From Euperipatoides rowelli (taxonomy: Eukaryota; Onychophora; Udeonychophora; Euonychophora; Peripatopsidae): a stretch of 13,553 bases of DNA. The notes beneath the pieces were generated by a model. That model was not told the origin of the DNA, ran no database searches, and saw nothing but the letters and a program-made list of their open reading frames with translations. Position numbers and translations under genes: made by a program. The stretch lies in the NCBI GenBank assembly GCA_003024985.2, contig PXIH01S0011528.1; one strand, 5' to 3'. This document shows positions 1 to 8,479 of the stretch, in pieces. Numbering within the stretch: position 1 is the stretch's first letter; the number at the start of each line of letters is the position of its first letter.

Positions 1-16
1 AGACTTTTTGATTTTT

Positions 17-37
17 GGGGTGGGGCGATGGGTGGGG
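17..37 (+). other. Canonical G-quadruplex motif in satellite copy 1
   Basis: Four G-runs (GGGG, GGGG, GGG, GGGG) are separated by loops of 1, 4 and 1 bases, which meets the usual G3+N1-7 rule. It lies in the variable G-rich block of the satellite monomer. Folding is inferred, not shown. Confidence 0.6.
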
Positions 38-363
38 AATGACCCTAGAGTGTTTAACATATTTCCCAACATGGCACTAACTTGAATTTTGGCATGTGGG
101 GAGTTTGCATAGTGTAGCCAATGAAAATAGACTATTTCATTTTTGTAGTGTACAGCACACTTTTGTACATGGTACAAACCTGAAATTTGCCATGTGGGTC
201 GGTTTCATAGTGTAGACAAAGAAAATAGACTTTTTGATGGTATGGTGGGGAGGAAGAATCACCCTGGAGTGTTTAGCATATTTCCCAACATGGTACAAAC
301 TTGAAATTTGGCATGTGGGTAGTTTGTGTAGTGTAGACAATGAAAATATACTTTTTGATTTTT

Positions 364-386
364 GGGGTAGGGTGGAGGGTGGGGGG
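364..386 (+). other. Canonical G-quadruplex motif in satellite copy 4
   Basis: G-runs at 364-367, 370-372, 377-379 and 381-386 have loops of 2, 4 and 1 bases. It sits in the same block of the monomer as the motif at 17-37. Confidence 0.6.
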
Positions 387-751
387 AAATGACCCAAATT
401 TCAGGTTTGTGCTATGTACTTCCGTACATAGCACAAACCTGCAATTTGGCATGTGATTAGGTTTCATAATGTAGACAATGAAAATAAACATTTGGATTTT
501 GGAAGGTAGGGTGGGGGTGTGGAATGACCCTGAAGTGTTTAGAGTACTTCCCAATTTTGCACAAACTTGAAATTTGGCATGTGGGTAGTTTGCGTAGTGT
601 AGACAAGATAAACAGACTTTTTGATTTTTGGGGTGGGGTGGAGCAATGACCCTGTAGTGTTTAGCATACTTCCATACATGACACAAACCTGAAATTTGCC
701 ATGCAGTTAGGTTTCATAGTGTAGACAATGAAAATAGACTTTTTGATGCTT

Positions 752-773
752 GGGGGTGGGGTGGCGGGTAGGG
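752..773 (+). other. Canonical G-quadruplex motif in satellite copy 7
   Basis: G-runs at 752-756, 758-761, 766-768 and 771-773 have loops of 1, 4 and 2 bases. Other copies (for example 630-638, 1114-1135, 1246-1263) hold only two or three long runs and miss the rule. Confidence 0.6.
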
Positions 774-1557
774 AATGACCCTGGAGTGTTTAGCATATTT
801 CCCAACATGGCATGAACTTGAAATTTGGTATGTGGCAAGTTTGCATAGTATAGACAAAGAAAATATTCTTTTTGATTTTTGGAGTGTGGTGGGGGTGGGG
901 ACCTTGGTGGTGGGAAATGACACTGAAGCCTTTAGCATACCTCTGAACATGGGACAAACCTGAAATTTGACATGTGATTAAATTTCAATGAAAATAGACT
1001 TTTTGATTATTGAGGGTGGTGTATTTAGACTTCATCCCAACTTGGCACAATCTTGATATTTGTCATTTTGGTAGGTTGCATAGTGTAGACAATGAAAATA
1101 CTTTTTGAGTTTCGGGTGAAGGTTGGGGGAGGGGGAAAGTGAGTGAACATGTATTTAACATACTTCCCAACATGTTAGAAACTTGAAATTTGACATGTGG
1201 TTAGGTTGCATAGTGTAGGCAGGGAAAATATAATTTTTGATTTTTGGGGCTGGTGTGGGGGTGGGAAATAATGCTGAATTGTTTAGCATACTTCCCAACA
1301 TGGCACAAGCTGGAAATTTGGCATATGGGTATGTTGCATAGTATAGACAATGAAAATAAACTTTTTGATTTGGGGGCTGGTGATGTTGGTGCTGGAACTG
1401 ACCCTGAAGTTTTTAGCATGCTGTTCCACATGGCACAAACATGAAATTTGGCAAGTGTGTAGGTTTCATAGTGTAGACAATGTAAAGAATATAAAATTAG
1501 ATTTTTTATATATTTTTTTGGAATTTCGGGAAATGACCATGAAATGTATGTCCCCAT

Positions 1558-1940
1558 GCGAAGAACGGGTAGTTTTGCTAGTTAATAGTATAATTTGTTT
1601 CAATCAAATAGCTGTTTTTATTTTAGAGATTATAATTTAGAACTAGGTCAAACCTTCGTTAGCTAGCGATACTCTGCTCTATACATGTAAGTTTTCACGC
1701 TAATGAATGAATAATTATTACTTTTTTTTATTGTTTAAAAGAAATCAAATTTAAAGTCAAAAATAAAGAATAGAAATATAAAGTTTGAATGCTCTAAAAT
1801 AGTTTTGCCGTTACACGTTGTTGGATTAGTGTAATTTTCAAAGACTAGTAAGCCATAAATAAATAAAATAAAAACATTGTATATTTTATTAGACTAATTA
1901 AAAATTTGATGGTTGAAAGGAAACCACTCTTTTTTTATGT
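1558..1940. other. AT-rich spacer, nothing recognised
   Basis: After the last satellite copy the sequence turns AT-rich and unstructured. A splice-like pair is visible (TTTTTATTTTAG before 1627, CATGTAAGT near 1683), but the enclosed 60 nt has a stop in every frame, so I do not call an exon. Confidence 0.5.
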
Positions 1941-2060
1941 AATCAGTAACATTATTTTATTATTAATAATAATTATAATCAGTAACATTCAATATTTTAT
2001 TAATAATAAATTTTAATAATCAGAAACAGTAAATATTTTGTTAATATTTTTGCATTATAA
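1941..2060 (+). repeat. Three-copy degenerate tandem repeat, ~36-41 bp
   Basis: Units begin with AATCAGTAACATT or AATCAGAAACAGT at 1941, 1977 and 2018, each followed by a TATTTTATTAATAATAA-like stretch. Spacing is 36 and 41 bp. Confidence 0.75.
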
Positions 2061-2210
2061 GTAATACCTGAGTTAAAATACTGGTGTGGTGGATGAAATT
2101 GAATATGAAAATAAGGGTGATGATTTAGCCTTGAAAAATCATCTACAACACTCATTCTCTGTGACACCAACTATATCGGCTTCTTTTTACAGCAACAAAC
2201 TGCAACGTGA

Positions 2211-2483
2211 CAACTGCTGCGTGACACCAGCCTTAATGATTTCAAATTCCTCAGCTTTAAGCCAAAAACCACTAAACCCATACCTCATCCTAATTTAATT
2301 TTATCTGAAGTAAGCATTCATGGAACTCAGTTGCTGATTACCTTTCTGGCTATATTTCTTCTTTTTGGATTAATCATCTGTTTGACTTCCTCTTCTTCTA
2401 TGATTAAAAATAAATGTCAGAAAGTACCAGATTTCACATTATTACTGTTAAAGCGCAAACTATTTGTTATGGTGTCTATCTAG
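2211..2483 (+). pseudogene. Doubtful coding fragment with a membrane-segment-like stretch
   Basis: A frame open from 2211 to the TAG at 2481-2483 (90 codons, TGA just upstream at 2208-2210) has no usable start before an internal ATG at 2400. It reads QLLRDTSLNDFKFLSFKP, then a basic-proline stretch, then a hydrophobic run LLITFLAIFLLFGLIIC (about residues 41-57), a Ser cluster, and a Lys/Cys-containing tail. That order resembles the end of a single-pass membrane protein. A second frame just upstream (2077-2298, with GTG but no ATG at its beginning) reads VVDEIEYENKGDD and could be joined to it only by a frameshift near 2210-2222. A splice acceptor-like TTCTTTTTACAG ends at 2192. T-rich DNA gives hydrophobic codons by chance, and one open frame of this length is roughly what chance would allow in this window. 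No family is recognised. Confidence 0.2.
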
Positions 2484-2514
2484 AAAACCTATTCACACGG
2501 AATACTTCAGAAAC

Positions 2515-2560
2515 AACCAATGATTGGTTAATGGATTGGCTGAAGGAAATAATATAAAAG
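2515..2560 (+). promoter_or_regulatory. Possible Pol II core promoter: CCAAT palindrome, CCAAT, TATA
   Basis: AACCAATGATTGGTT (2515-2529) is a 15-bp palindrome holding a CCAAT box on each strand. A third ATTGG follows at 2535-2539 and TATAAAAG at 2553-2560. The CCAAT-to-TATA spacing is ordinary for a metazoan NF-Y/TBP promoter and would put a start near 2585-2590. No convincing exon follows, so this may be a chance cluster or a promoter relic of a repeat. Confidence 0.25.
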
Positions 2561-2589
2561 TGGTCAAAGCTGATTAAGAAAGTTTAATT

Positions 2590-2884
2590 GGTTTATTCAT
2601 TTAGATTAGAGTTGGAACATAGTTATTATTTAACTAATTAGAGTAGGGTTTAAGTTTTGGGTGATATTTTGAACTGTAAACAAAATAATTAGGCTGCTGA
2701 TGATGCTGATCCATCCAGTGATAATAAATAATTTTCCAACAATGTCATACATGATTGGCTGTTTTTGGAGTAATCCGTGCAGATAAATTATCTAACCAAA
2801 CACTAGTCTATTGTACTTTATCTTTTTATTTATGACAGGCATGATAGTTAAAAATATAAGAATATATATATAAAAATTACAAAT
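2590..2884. other. AT-rich spacer, nothing recognised
   Basis: No open frame, repeat or RNA gene is visible. A short GCTGCTGATGATGCTGAT stretch near 2693 is the only non-AT feature. Confidence 0.5.
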
Positions 2885-2889
2885 AGTTA

Positions 2890-3221
2890 CAGTGTTCGAA
2901 AATTCACAATATTTTATACTTGTCCAAGGGCCACCTGTATAACAAATGTTGTAGCCCCAAGATTAGGGATGTCAGCCCCAAACTTAATATATTATTTTAG
3001 AGAGTTTACTTTAAGCACAAAGCAAAATTAGTAGTTAAAAATAAGTATTTTGAATAGTTTATTTATTTATTTACACATAAATAATTAAAGTATGGAAATA
3101 TGTGATGTTAACTCTAGAAATAATTAGGTGGCCCTGCCAGGCTTAAATTAGTTAAAAAATAGTTGCCCTCCACTAAAGTTTAACAGCCCGGGCTGTCGGG
3201 CAGACTAATTTTTGAACTCTG
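2890..3221. mobile_element. 332-bp non-autonomous DNA transposon with 15-bp terminal inverted repeats
   Basis: The left end CAGTGTTCGAAAATT (2890-2904) matches the reverse complement of the right end (3207-3221, CAGAGTTCAAAAATT) at 13 of 15 bases. AGTTA is found directly outside both ends (2885-2889 and 3222-3226), a candidate 5-bp target duplication. Ends starting with CAG are common in hAT elements, but those make 8-bp duplications and the outer three bases do not match here, so the superfamily is open. Subterminal GC-rich patches include the palindrome CAGCCCGGGCTG (3184-3195). There is no coding capacity. Confidence 0.6.
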
Positions 3222-3226
3222 AGTTA

Positions 3227-4034
3227 TAATGATTTATACATTTCAAAGCTTTAATATTTCTATTCAAAGTGTTTGGCTTTATAAAGTTTTGCAGTGTCGT
3301 AGTTAATCATTAATCTTTCTTTTTTTTTTGAAAAAATAAATAAATAAATGAATAGCCAAAATTCTTGTTGAAAGAATATTTGCAATTTTCTTGCCATAGA
3401 TATGGTATCTTTGGTGGTAGTATGAGTAACTTTTTGTCTTTACTCAAACAATTTCTGTCTGTTCAGTACCGTAACTAAAAAATTTTATTGGCGGTGGGGA
3501 AAGAAATTAGAAATTTCCCAATTCTGACTCTTCAAATTTCTAGCTCACAATATTTATTGAACAGCTGCTGGGTGACGGGGTCCCTACATCTAATCTTCAG
3601 ATTCATGTTAGTTTGTCAAAATTTTAAAATTTCCAAGTCATTAGTTTAAAAATTCCTATCCAGTACAAAAATCTTTGCTTCCATTTTTTTAAAAAAATCT
3701 ACCAACAGTTTTTTCTTCTTCTTCCGTTAGGTTTTTCTAACTGCCAACACAAAATTTCCCAATCAGTTGGTACAATTTCTATGCATTTAACATTTCTAGT
3801 TTTCATATTAAATGAGAATTTATCACCAAAGTATTCTTTGCATTTTTAATCACCCCAAAGACACATTTGCTTTTCTTACAATGTTCATAAAATAGTTAAA
3901 AATGTAGAATAAATATATATGGGCCTCACCTACTATTTTTAACATTTTTATTAAAATTTGTTACACCACCTCCCCCCCNAAAAAAAACAAACAAACAACA
4001 ACATAGATTTGATACCAAATTAACTACTATGTAT
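3227..4034. other. AT-rich spacer with homopolymer runs and one N
   Basis: The stretch has poly-T and poly-A runs and an unresolved base at 3979 at a poly-C/poly-A junction. A phrase like AAATTTCCCAATT recurs near 3510, 3624 and 3751, perhaps a very old ~120-bp repeat, but the rest does not align. I see no gene. Confidence 0.45.
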
Positions 4035-4102
4035 GCAGAGGCGTAGCATGACTGTTTGGTACCCGAGGCTGAGCTGATTTTTTGACACCCTTTTTAAAAA
4101 TA

Positions 4103-4219
4103 TTTTGATAACCTTTTTTTTTTAGTTGTCTGGACATTTTGTTGACTGTCTGTCATTTTAATAAGCTTTTTTTTTTTTTAGCTGTCTGGATGTTTTGTTG
4201 ACTATCTATCGTTTTGATA
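4103..4219 (+). repeat. Two-copy ~55-bp tandem repeat plus partial third
   Basis: Units start with TTTTGATA or TTTTAATA at 4103, 4156 and 4212. Each full unit holds a poly-T run, then AG(T/C)TGTCTGGA and TTTTGTTGACT. Spacing is 53 and 56 bp. Confidence 0.8.
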
Positions 4220-4253
4220 AACACAACAACGCACACCCCTTATCCCAACCAAC

Positions 4254-4385
4254 TCTGCACCCTCACAGGCCACAAACTGTACACACTTACCTACAAACCT
4301 TCACCCTCGCACCCAACCCTGCACCCTCACACCCCAAACCTGTACCCTCTCACCCAACCTTGTACCTTCACACCCCACCCCACCT
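4254..4385 (+). repeat. C/A-rich, almost G-free minisatellite of ~20-22 bp units
   Basis: About six diverged units follow the pattern CCTGCACCCTCACACCCCAA, with variants CTGTACACACTTACC, CCTTCACCCTCGCACCCAA, CCTGTACCCTCTCACCCAA and CCTTGTACCTTCACACCCC. G is nearly absent on the plus strand, a strong strand asymmetry. Confidence 0.75.
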
Positions 4386-4465
4386 ACACATAAAAAAAAA
4401 ATTTTTTTTGGCACCCCCCTGTGGTGGTATCTGGGGCGGACCTCCCCCCACCTTAAACTTTAAAT

Positions 4466-6509
4466 TTGAGTCATTTTGGCTATCATGTTTGATTCCATTT
4501 GCATATTTCTGCTGAAACTTTCAGGCACTATTTTTGACCATTTATTTGAAATCTGTGACCTCTAAAACACATTTAATTTGACACCAAACTTGGTAGTATT
4601 TGTCAACCTTAAGCTTTTCAATATTTTTGTCAGCCATTTTGGTGGTTATCTTGATTATGGGTCTCTGCATAATTTTTGAGCCTAGCACCTTTCATATTAT
4701 TTTTTTTCTCACCTCAAAAGGAAGGGATTAAGACCATTTCTATACTTGTATCACCAAGGAGCCCACAGGACCTGTTTTTTATTATGCAGATTTTTAGATG
4801 TTTTATTTAAAGGTTCTTCCAATATTTTTGATGATTGTTTTCTTAAATTCGTTTCTTTAACAATTTCAAATTAATTTTAAATATGGAAATTGTTTATAAG
4901 GCAGATGAACTGTTGACGTCACAAGTCGAGATTGCACAACTGAAAAAAAAGGAGAGGGGATAGCTAGTTGTATGACCTGATAAAGATGTAAATTAATGCC
5001 CGATTTATAAAGAATTTATATATTTAAAATTATGTAAAGAAAAGCGGAAAAAGATAAGCTTTCATGATAAGTTTTAAAGTCACTTTTGTCAGAGTTTTCT
5101 ATTTAAAATAATACATCCATTTTTTTTTTAAAAAATAAAAATAAGTATAATAGTAGAAATATATTCATTAATAATGTGTTTTTTTTTTTGTTTATTTAAT
5201 TAAAAAAAAGTGTTTTGGTAAAAAAATGAAGTTAGAAAAAGTGTTTGTAAATGCATAGTCGCTAAGAAAAGCAATAAATATTAAAGTCGGGTCCTTTTTT
5301 TTTTTTTTATAAAAGTTGACATGAATTATTAATCTACAATAAATAAAATAATAATGTAATCTTTAAATTATTTAGCAGTGAAACGACATTGCATTCTATA
5401 TTACATTTCTAATTTACTTAAAATGTCTGCTTTTGAATTTACTTCATACAAAATTTTAACGGTTATAATTTATTTAAATAACTCGCTTTTAGTTAAATTG
5501 CTTGTATGGAATTTTCTGTTTTTTCTTCTTCTTTTGATATAAGTATTTATGTTATTTTGATACTAATACAATTTTCAATAACGCATCAATGGACAAACAT
5601 TAAATATTTTTTAAATCGAAGTTCACATGAATATTGATGTCATTATTAAAGCTTATTGCTAAATAATATTATATGATATCAGATAGAAATTTTTTTTCTA
5701 TATCTTGTTAATGTTTTTGAATATAATAATTTATACAGTACTATGTTTCTTGGGAGTTCTTTTTTTTTGTGTGTGTGTATGTGTGACAAATCCGAATTTA
5801 CTTTATTCTGATCTAATATATGTTGACTTATAATGACTAGATTTGAAATTGTCAAAACAAAAATAGTTTATACTCGGAGCTGATTGATAATTTATTATAA
5901 ATCTCCATATTCCCCACCCCTCTTACTTTTTAAAAACAAATCCTCAAATTTAATTTACAAAAAAAGAAAAAAGAAAATTCAGTAGCAAAAGAAATAAATT
6001 TGGGTGCAATACTTGCTATAAACAGCATAGCTGGAAATATAATTTTTCTCTCACAAATACTTTCTTTGAAAGCCTTATTCATGTAATAATTAAACTACTC
6101 ATAACACTATTTAATTTATATTCTAGTTTGCACTTCTTAAATTTATAGCGATTTCTTTCATCTTTTATGCTATTCGTGTTAATAAGTTAATAATTGTTTA
6201 TAGCCATATTAAACATTGTCCATTATAACTAGGGCTAAAACTGACCAATATAATCCCACTAAAAAGCTAAATCGCTTCTGATTATTTCAGATCAGATCTG
6301 GTATCTTCATGATATCAAGGTGTCAAAAGAAATGCCCACGATCTTACTTAGTTTATTCAGAACAAATATTTTTATGTACCTTATATAGATATCATCTCTG
6401 TAACTGCAAAATGTTGTATGTCCAAATCCATACTTTTCAGGAGAGCAAATAAACTATTTTTGAAACCATTCACTGGTATAATGTATGACAATTTGACTTT
6501 AGCTATATA
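4466..6509. other. Two kilobases of AT-rich DNA without a gene
   Basis: This holds scattered poly-A/poly-T runs and a short GT microsatellite near 5769-5782. The part at 4466-4790 is less AT-rich and has repeat-like phrases (CAGCCATTTTGGTGG near 4632, CAAGGAGCCCACAGG near 4755), probably an old interspersed repeat. I see no coding exon, RNA gene or element boundary. Confidence 0.5.
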
Positions 6510-6517
6510 CTACTTTG

Positions 6518-6819
6518 CAGGGGCAGGGTTAGCATCCAAAAGATGTGGGTGCAAAAAGTAACTGGGGGAAAGGAAGATTTTATGTAGTTTCTATGATATT
6601 ATTGTGTAACCGTATATCTTAGTCTAATATTTATTGTTCCTTAATTTAGTAAATATTTGTCATGGTTCATCTTGTACTTTTACATATAATTAATTTTTTT
6701 ATATTTGAAAAAGTAAAAACAGTATTTTTGTATGAAAAATATGTGGGTGCATAGACCCACACACATATTTATTTGTGGGTGCAGATGTGCCCATTGCACC
6801 CATGCTTCCACTGCCCATG
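6518..6819. mobile_element. 302-bp hAT-like non-autonomous element
   Basis: A perfect 8-bp direct repeat CTACTTTG flanks the element (6510-6517 and 6820-6827), the target-site duplication length of hAT transposons. The left end CAGGGGCAGGGTTAGCAT (6518-6535) matches the reverse complement of the right end (6802-6819) at 14 of 18 bases and starts with the CAG usual in that superfamily. The subterminal motif GTGGGTGCA occurs at 6545-6553, 6743-6751 and 6775-6783, with an inverted copy TGCACCCAT at 6795-6803, as expected of transposase-binding repeats. There is no coding capacity, so mobility would have come from a transposase elsewhere. Confidence 0.82.
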
Positions 6820-6984
6820 CTACTTTGGACTAAAAGACATATAACATTTTGATAGCATGTGTCAGCTGTTAGAACAGATCCAATGAGCTAATAAAAAAAT
6901 GAATTTTTTGACATACAACCTTTTGAAGTTACAGCGATGAAAATTATTTGCTGCAATTGGTTTATCAACTCAAAAAGGTTTTTT

Positions 6985-7064
6985 TACGCTGTTCAACACT
7001 TGGCATGAAATTGAGTATCACATAAAGGTGATACTCAATTTCATGCCAAGTGTTGAACAGCGTA
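6985..7064. repeat. Perfect inverted repeat, 37-bp arms, 6-nt loop
   Basis: Arms 6985-7021 and 7028-7064 are exact reverse complements (TACGCTGTTCAACACTTGGC... on the left) around the loop ATAAAG. No mismatch is seen, so it is either recent or maintained. It lacks the bulges of a typical animal microRNA precursor. It could also be a foldback artefact of cloning or assembly. Confidence 0.95.
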
Positions 7065-7415
7065 TCTTTCAATACGATACCTATGTTTATCTGATTTCTC
7101 AAAATGCATTATAGATACTAGAAATAAGAGTCAATTGCTATGAAAAACTGTAGTAATTGAGCTTTTGTCCATTACGAGAATCCAGTGAGCACCTTTCACA
7201 ATCAGTCCTATAGAATTTTTGGTTAGTTTGGATACAATTCTATTTAGAAAGGATTCCTAACCTTAACCCCACCCAGATCTTATTAATACAAAGCATCTTT
7301 GAGCATTTCTGGGACTAAGCAAACTATGACCTTAAGAAGGATCAGCAAGTAAATCACTTTCAGTCAAGTGCAGAAGGTCCTGGTCCCAGAAGAGGTAAGA
7401 CCACCATATTGAATT
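7065..7415. other. Spacer with a protein-like but unsupported reading
   Basis: The part at 7260-7400 is less AT-rich than its surroundings. One plus frame between stops (about 7317-7435) reads KKDQQVNHFQSSAEGPGPRR, and a donor-like AGAGGTAAGA lies at 7391-7400 with an acceptor-like ACTTTCAG at 7356-7363. The 31-nt piece between them is too short to call an exon alone. Confidence 0.3.
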
Positions 7416-7660
7416 GTGACATCATCATACCATAATTATATGGGGCATATTATATCTCTTATATTTTTAAGAAACAGTAACTGGAAGTTGGCCATCTTGG
7501 AAAACTTCCAGAAATACCAGAAGTGGGAGGGACCTAAAATGGAAGTGGGTGGAGCATATACAGAAAGTGATGTTATAATGTGATGTCATATGCCCAAATA
7601 AAAGCATAAAACATCTCTTTGATCTTTTAGATTATGGGAAGTGACCTTCTATGCATTAGG
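7416..7660 (+). repeat. Two diverged units of a ~165-bp tandem repeat
   Basis: GTGACATCAT begins at 7416 and GTGATGTCAT at 7580, 164 bp apart. Each is followed by similar phrases (a TTTTTA or TTTTAG run, then AGAAGTGGG or AGAAGTTGCCC). The period and the GTGA(C/T)(A/G)TCAT start match the array at 9090-10560, so the two loci look like one repeat family. Confidence 0.55.
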
Positions 7661-7664
7661 CCTA

Positions 7665-8206
7665 CCAGAAGTTGCCCACTCACTGACCATTCTCAAGGCC
7701 ATAGGTTCATTTAGTACTTAAAATTATTTTTTCCTTTCACTCATGCATTTTAAATCATCATGAGGGACATTCAATAGACCCTTCTTTACCAAATAATAGG
7801 TTGACTAAAATTTAGGTCAAGTGATTCCATTTTAAATAGGGGTCAAATTATATGAGCGTGTCTGTAGAAAAAAGTTATAAACTATAAATTAAATCTGCAA
7901 ACTGAAGCACATTTCTCTTTACATTAAATATCATTTACAATATTGAAATATATTAGAGCTGAATTTTCACACGATCCAACCTTCTAATCAATATAATTAC
8001 AAGAATTCAAATTTCCACCAGACATGTCTATATATTTTATTGCTAATTTCAAATGGATTTAATTTAGATATAAAATATATATTTGATGATTTAAATTAAA
8101 ACGTCTTTCCATTTAATAAACTTTTTTTTTTCCATTTCCATAATTGTTTTATATTAATCTCATTTACTACTGTTACATAAAAGTCAATTTTATGAAAGTG
8201 ATATTT
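7665..8206. other. AT-rich spacer, nothing recognised
   Basis: No gene, repeat boundary or RNA is visible on either strand. If the minus-strand fragment at 8283-8473 is real, this lies just beyond its 3' end. Confidence 0.45.
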
Positions 8207-8212
8207 TTTATT
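8207..8212 (-). promoter_or_regulatory. Possible poly(A) signal for the minus-strand gene fragment
   Basis: AATAAA reads on the minus strand 71 nt after the stop codon at 8283-8285. The position suits a short 3' untranslated region, but the hexamer is common in DNA this AT-rich. Confidence 0.25.
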
Positions 8213-8282
8213 ATCTTATTACAGATGTAGAAAAAAAAAAACCCTTAGAAATTAATCTTTAACTTACACGTTCTAAAAGCAT

Positions 8283-8473
8283 TTACATTTCTTTCAAAGC
8301 TAAATTAGCATCACTGAATTGTTTGGGAATATCTTGGATATTATCACTAATGGATACAATCTGTAAACATAAGATTTAACAAAAGGTTTAACAATGAATA
8401 TTCTCTTTGTTCTAAGGAGGACAAAAATAAAATAATTAAAATTACCCATATCTCTTTGAAAGCAACAGGTAAA
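8283..8473 (-). CDS. Candidate last two coding exons of an unidentified minus-strand gene
   Basis: Two exons are proposed on the minus strand. The last spans 8360 down to 8283: after the acceptor TTATGTTTACAG it reads IVSISDNIQDIP, then KQFSDANLALKEM and TAA, 25 residues in phase 0. The one before spans 8473 to 8446 (28 nt), after the acceptor-like TTTAATGTAACAG, and reads LPVAFKEIW up to the donor-like TGGGTAATT. The 85-nt intron between them begins GT and ends AG, and the frame is kept across it. The peptide is mixed and amphipathic, unlike the low-complexity translations around it. A possible poly(A) signal lies 71 nt downstream. I could not find the next exon upstream; it may lie beyond the repeat-filled stretch to the right. 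An alternative acceptor (GTCCTCCTTAG) would give an early stop. The protein family is not recognised, and chance splice motifs are frequent here. Confidence 0.3.
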
Positions 8474-8479
8474 CTGTTA

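Larger units (their letters stand above)
1..1497 (+). repeat. Satellite array of ~128-bp monomers in an alternating A/B dimer
   Basis: About twelve diverged tandem copies share four blocks in order: AGACTTTTTGATTTTTGGGG, a variable G-rich run, a block like AATGACCCTGGAGTGTTTAG, and a block like GAAATTTGGCATGTGGGTAG ending in GTGTAGACAATGAAAAT. Block starts fall near 1, 129, 227, 348, 486, 614, 736, 865, 996, 1099, 1230, 1358 and 1498, so most units are 121-140 bp, with two short ones (about 98 and 103 bp). Copies alternate between type A (CCCAACATGG, AACTTG, GTTTGCATAG) and type B (GTACATGG-like, AACCTG, GGTTTCATAG). The array starts at or before the window edge and decays after 1500. Minus-strand open frames here are repeats of the unit and not genes. 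Confidence 0.95.
4035..4465 (+). repeat. Truncated interspersed repeat beginning CAGAGGCGTAGC
   Basis: CAGAGGCGTAGC (4035-4046) and a GC-rich segment near 4411-4455 (GGCACCCCCCTGTGG, then GGGGCGGACCTCCCCCC) resemble the end regions of DNA transposons that are widespread in invertebrate genomes; this is recalled style, not a search result. No matching right terminus is visible, so the copy is probably truncated. It encloses the two minisatellites listed below. The plus-strand open frame 4195-4515 is rich in Pro and His only because it crosses the C/A-rich minisatellite. Confidence 0.4.

Noticed and set aside
137-1557. Several open frames in the satellite, mostly minus strand, with repeated HVGKYAKHSRVI-like peptides
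   Set aside because: They are the tandem monomer read in frame; unit lengths vary without respect for frame and the frames start and stop at random places.
1627-1686. Splice-bounded 60-nt segment (TTTTTATTTTAG to CATGTAAGT)
   Set aside because: All three frames contain a stop before the donor.
4195-4515. 106-residue Pro/His-rich plus-strand frame
   Set aside because: It crosses a T-rich repeat, a C/A minisatellite and a transposon-end-like segment; composition alone explains it.
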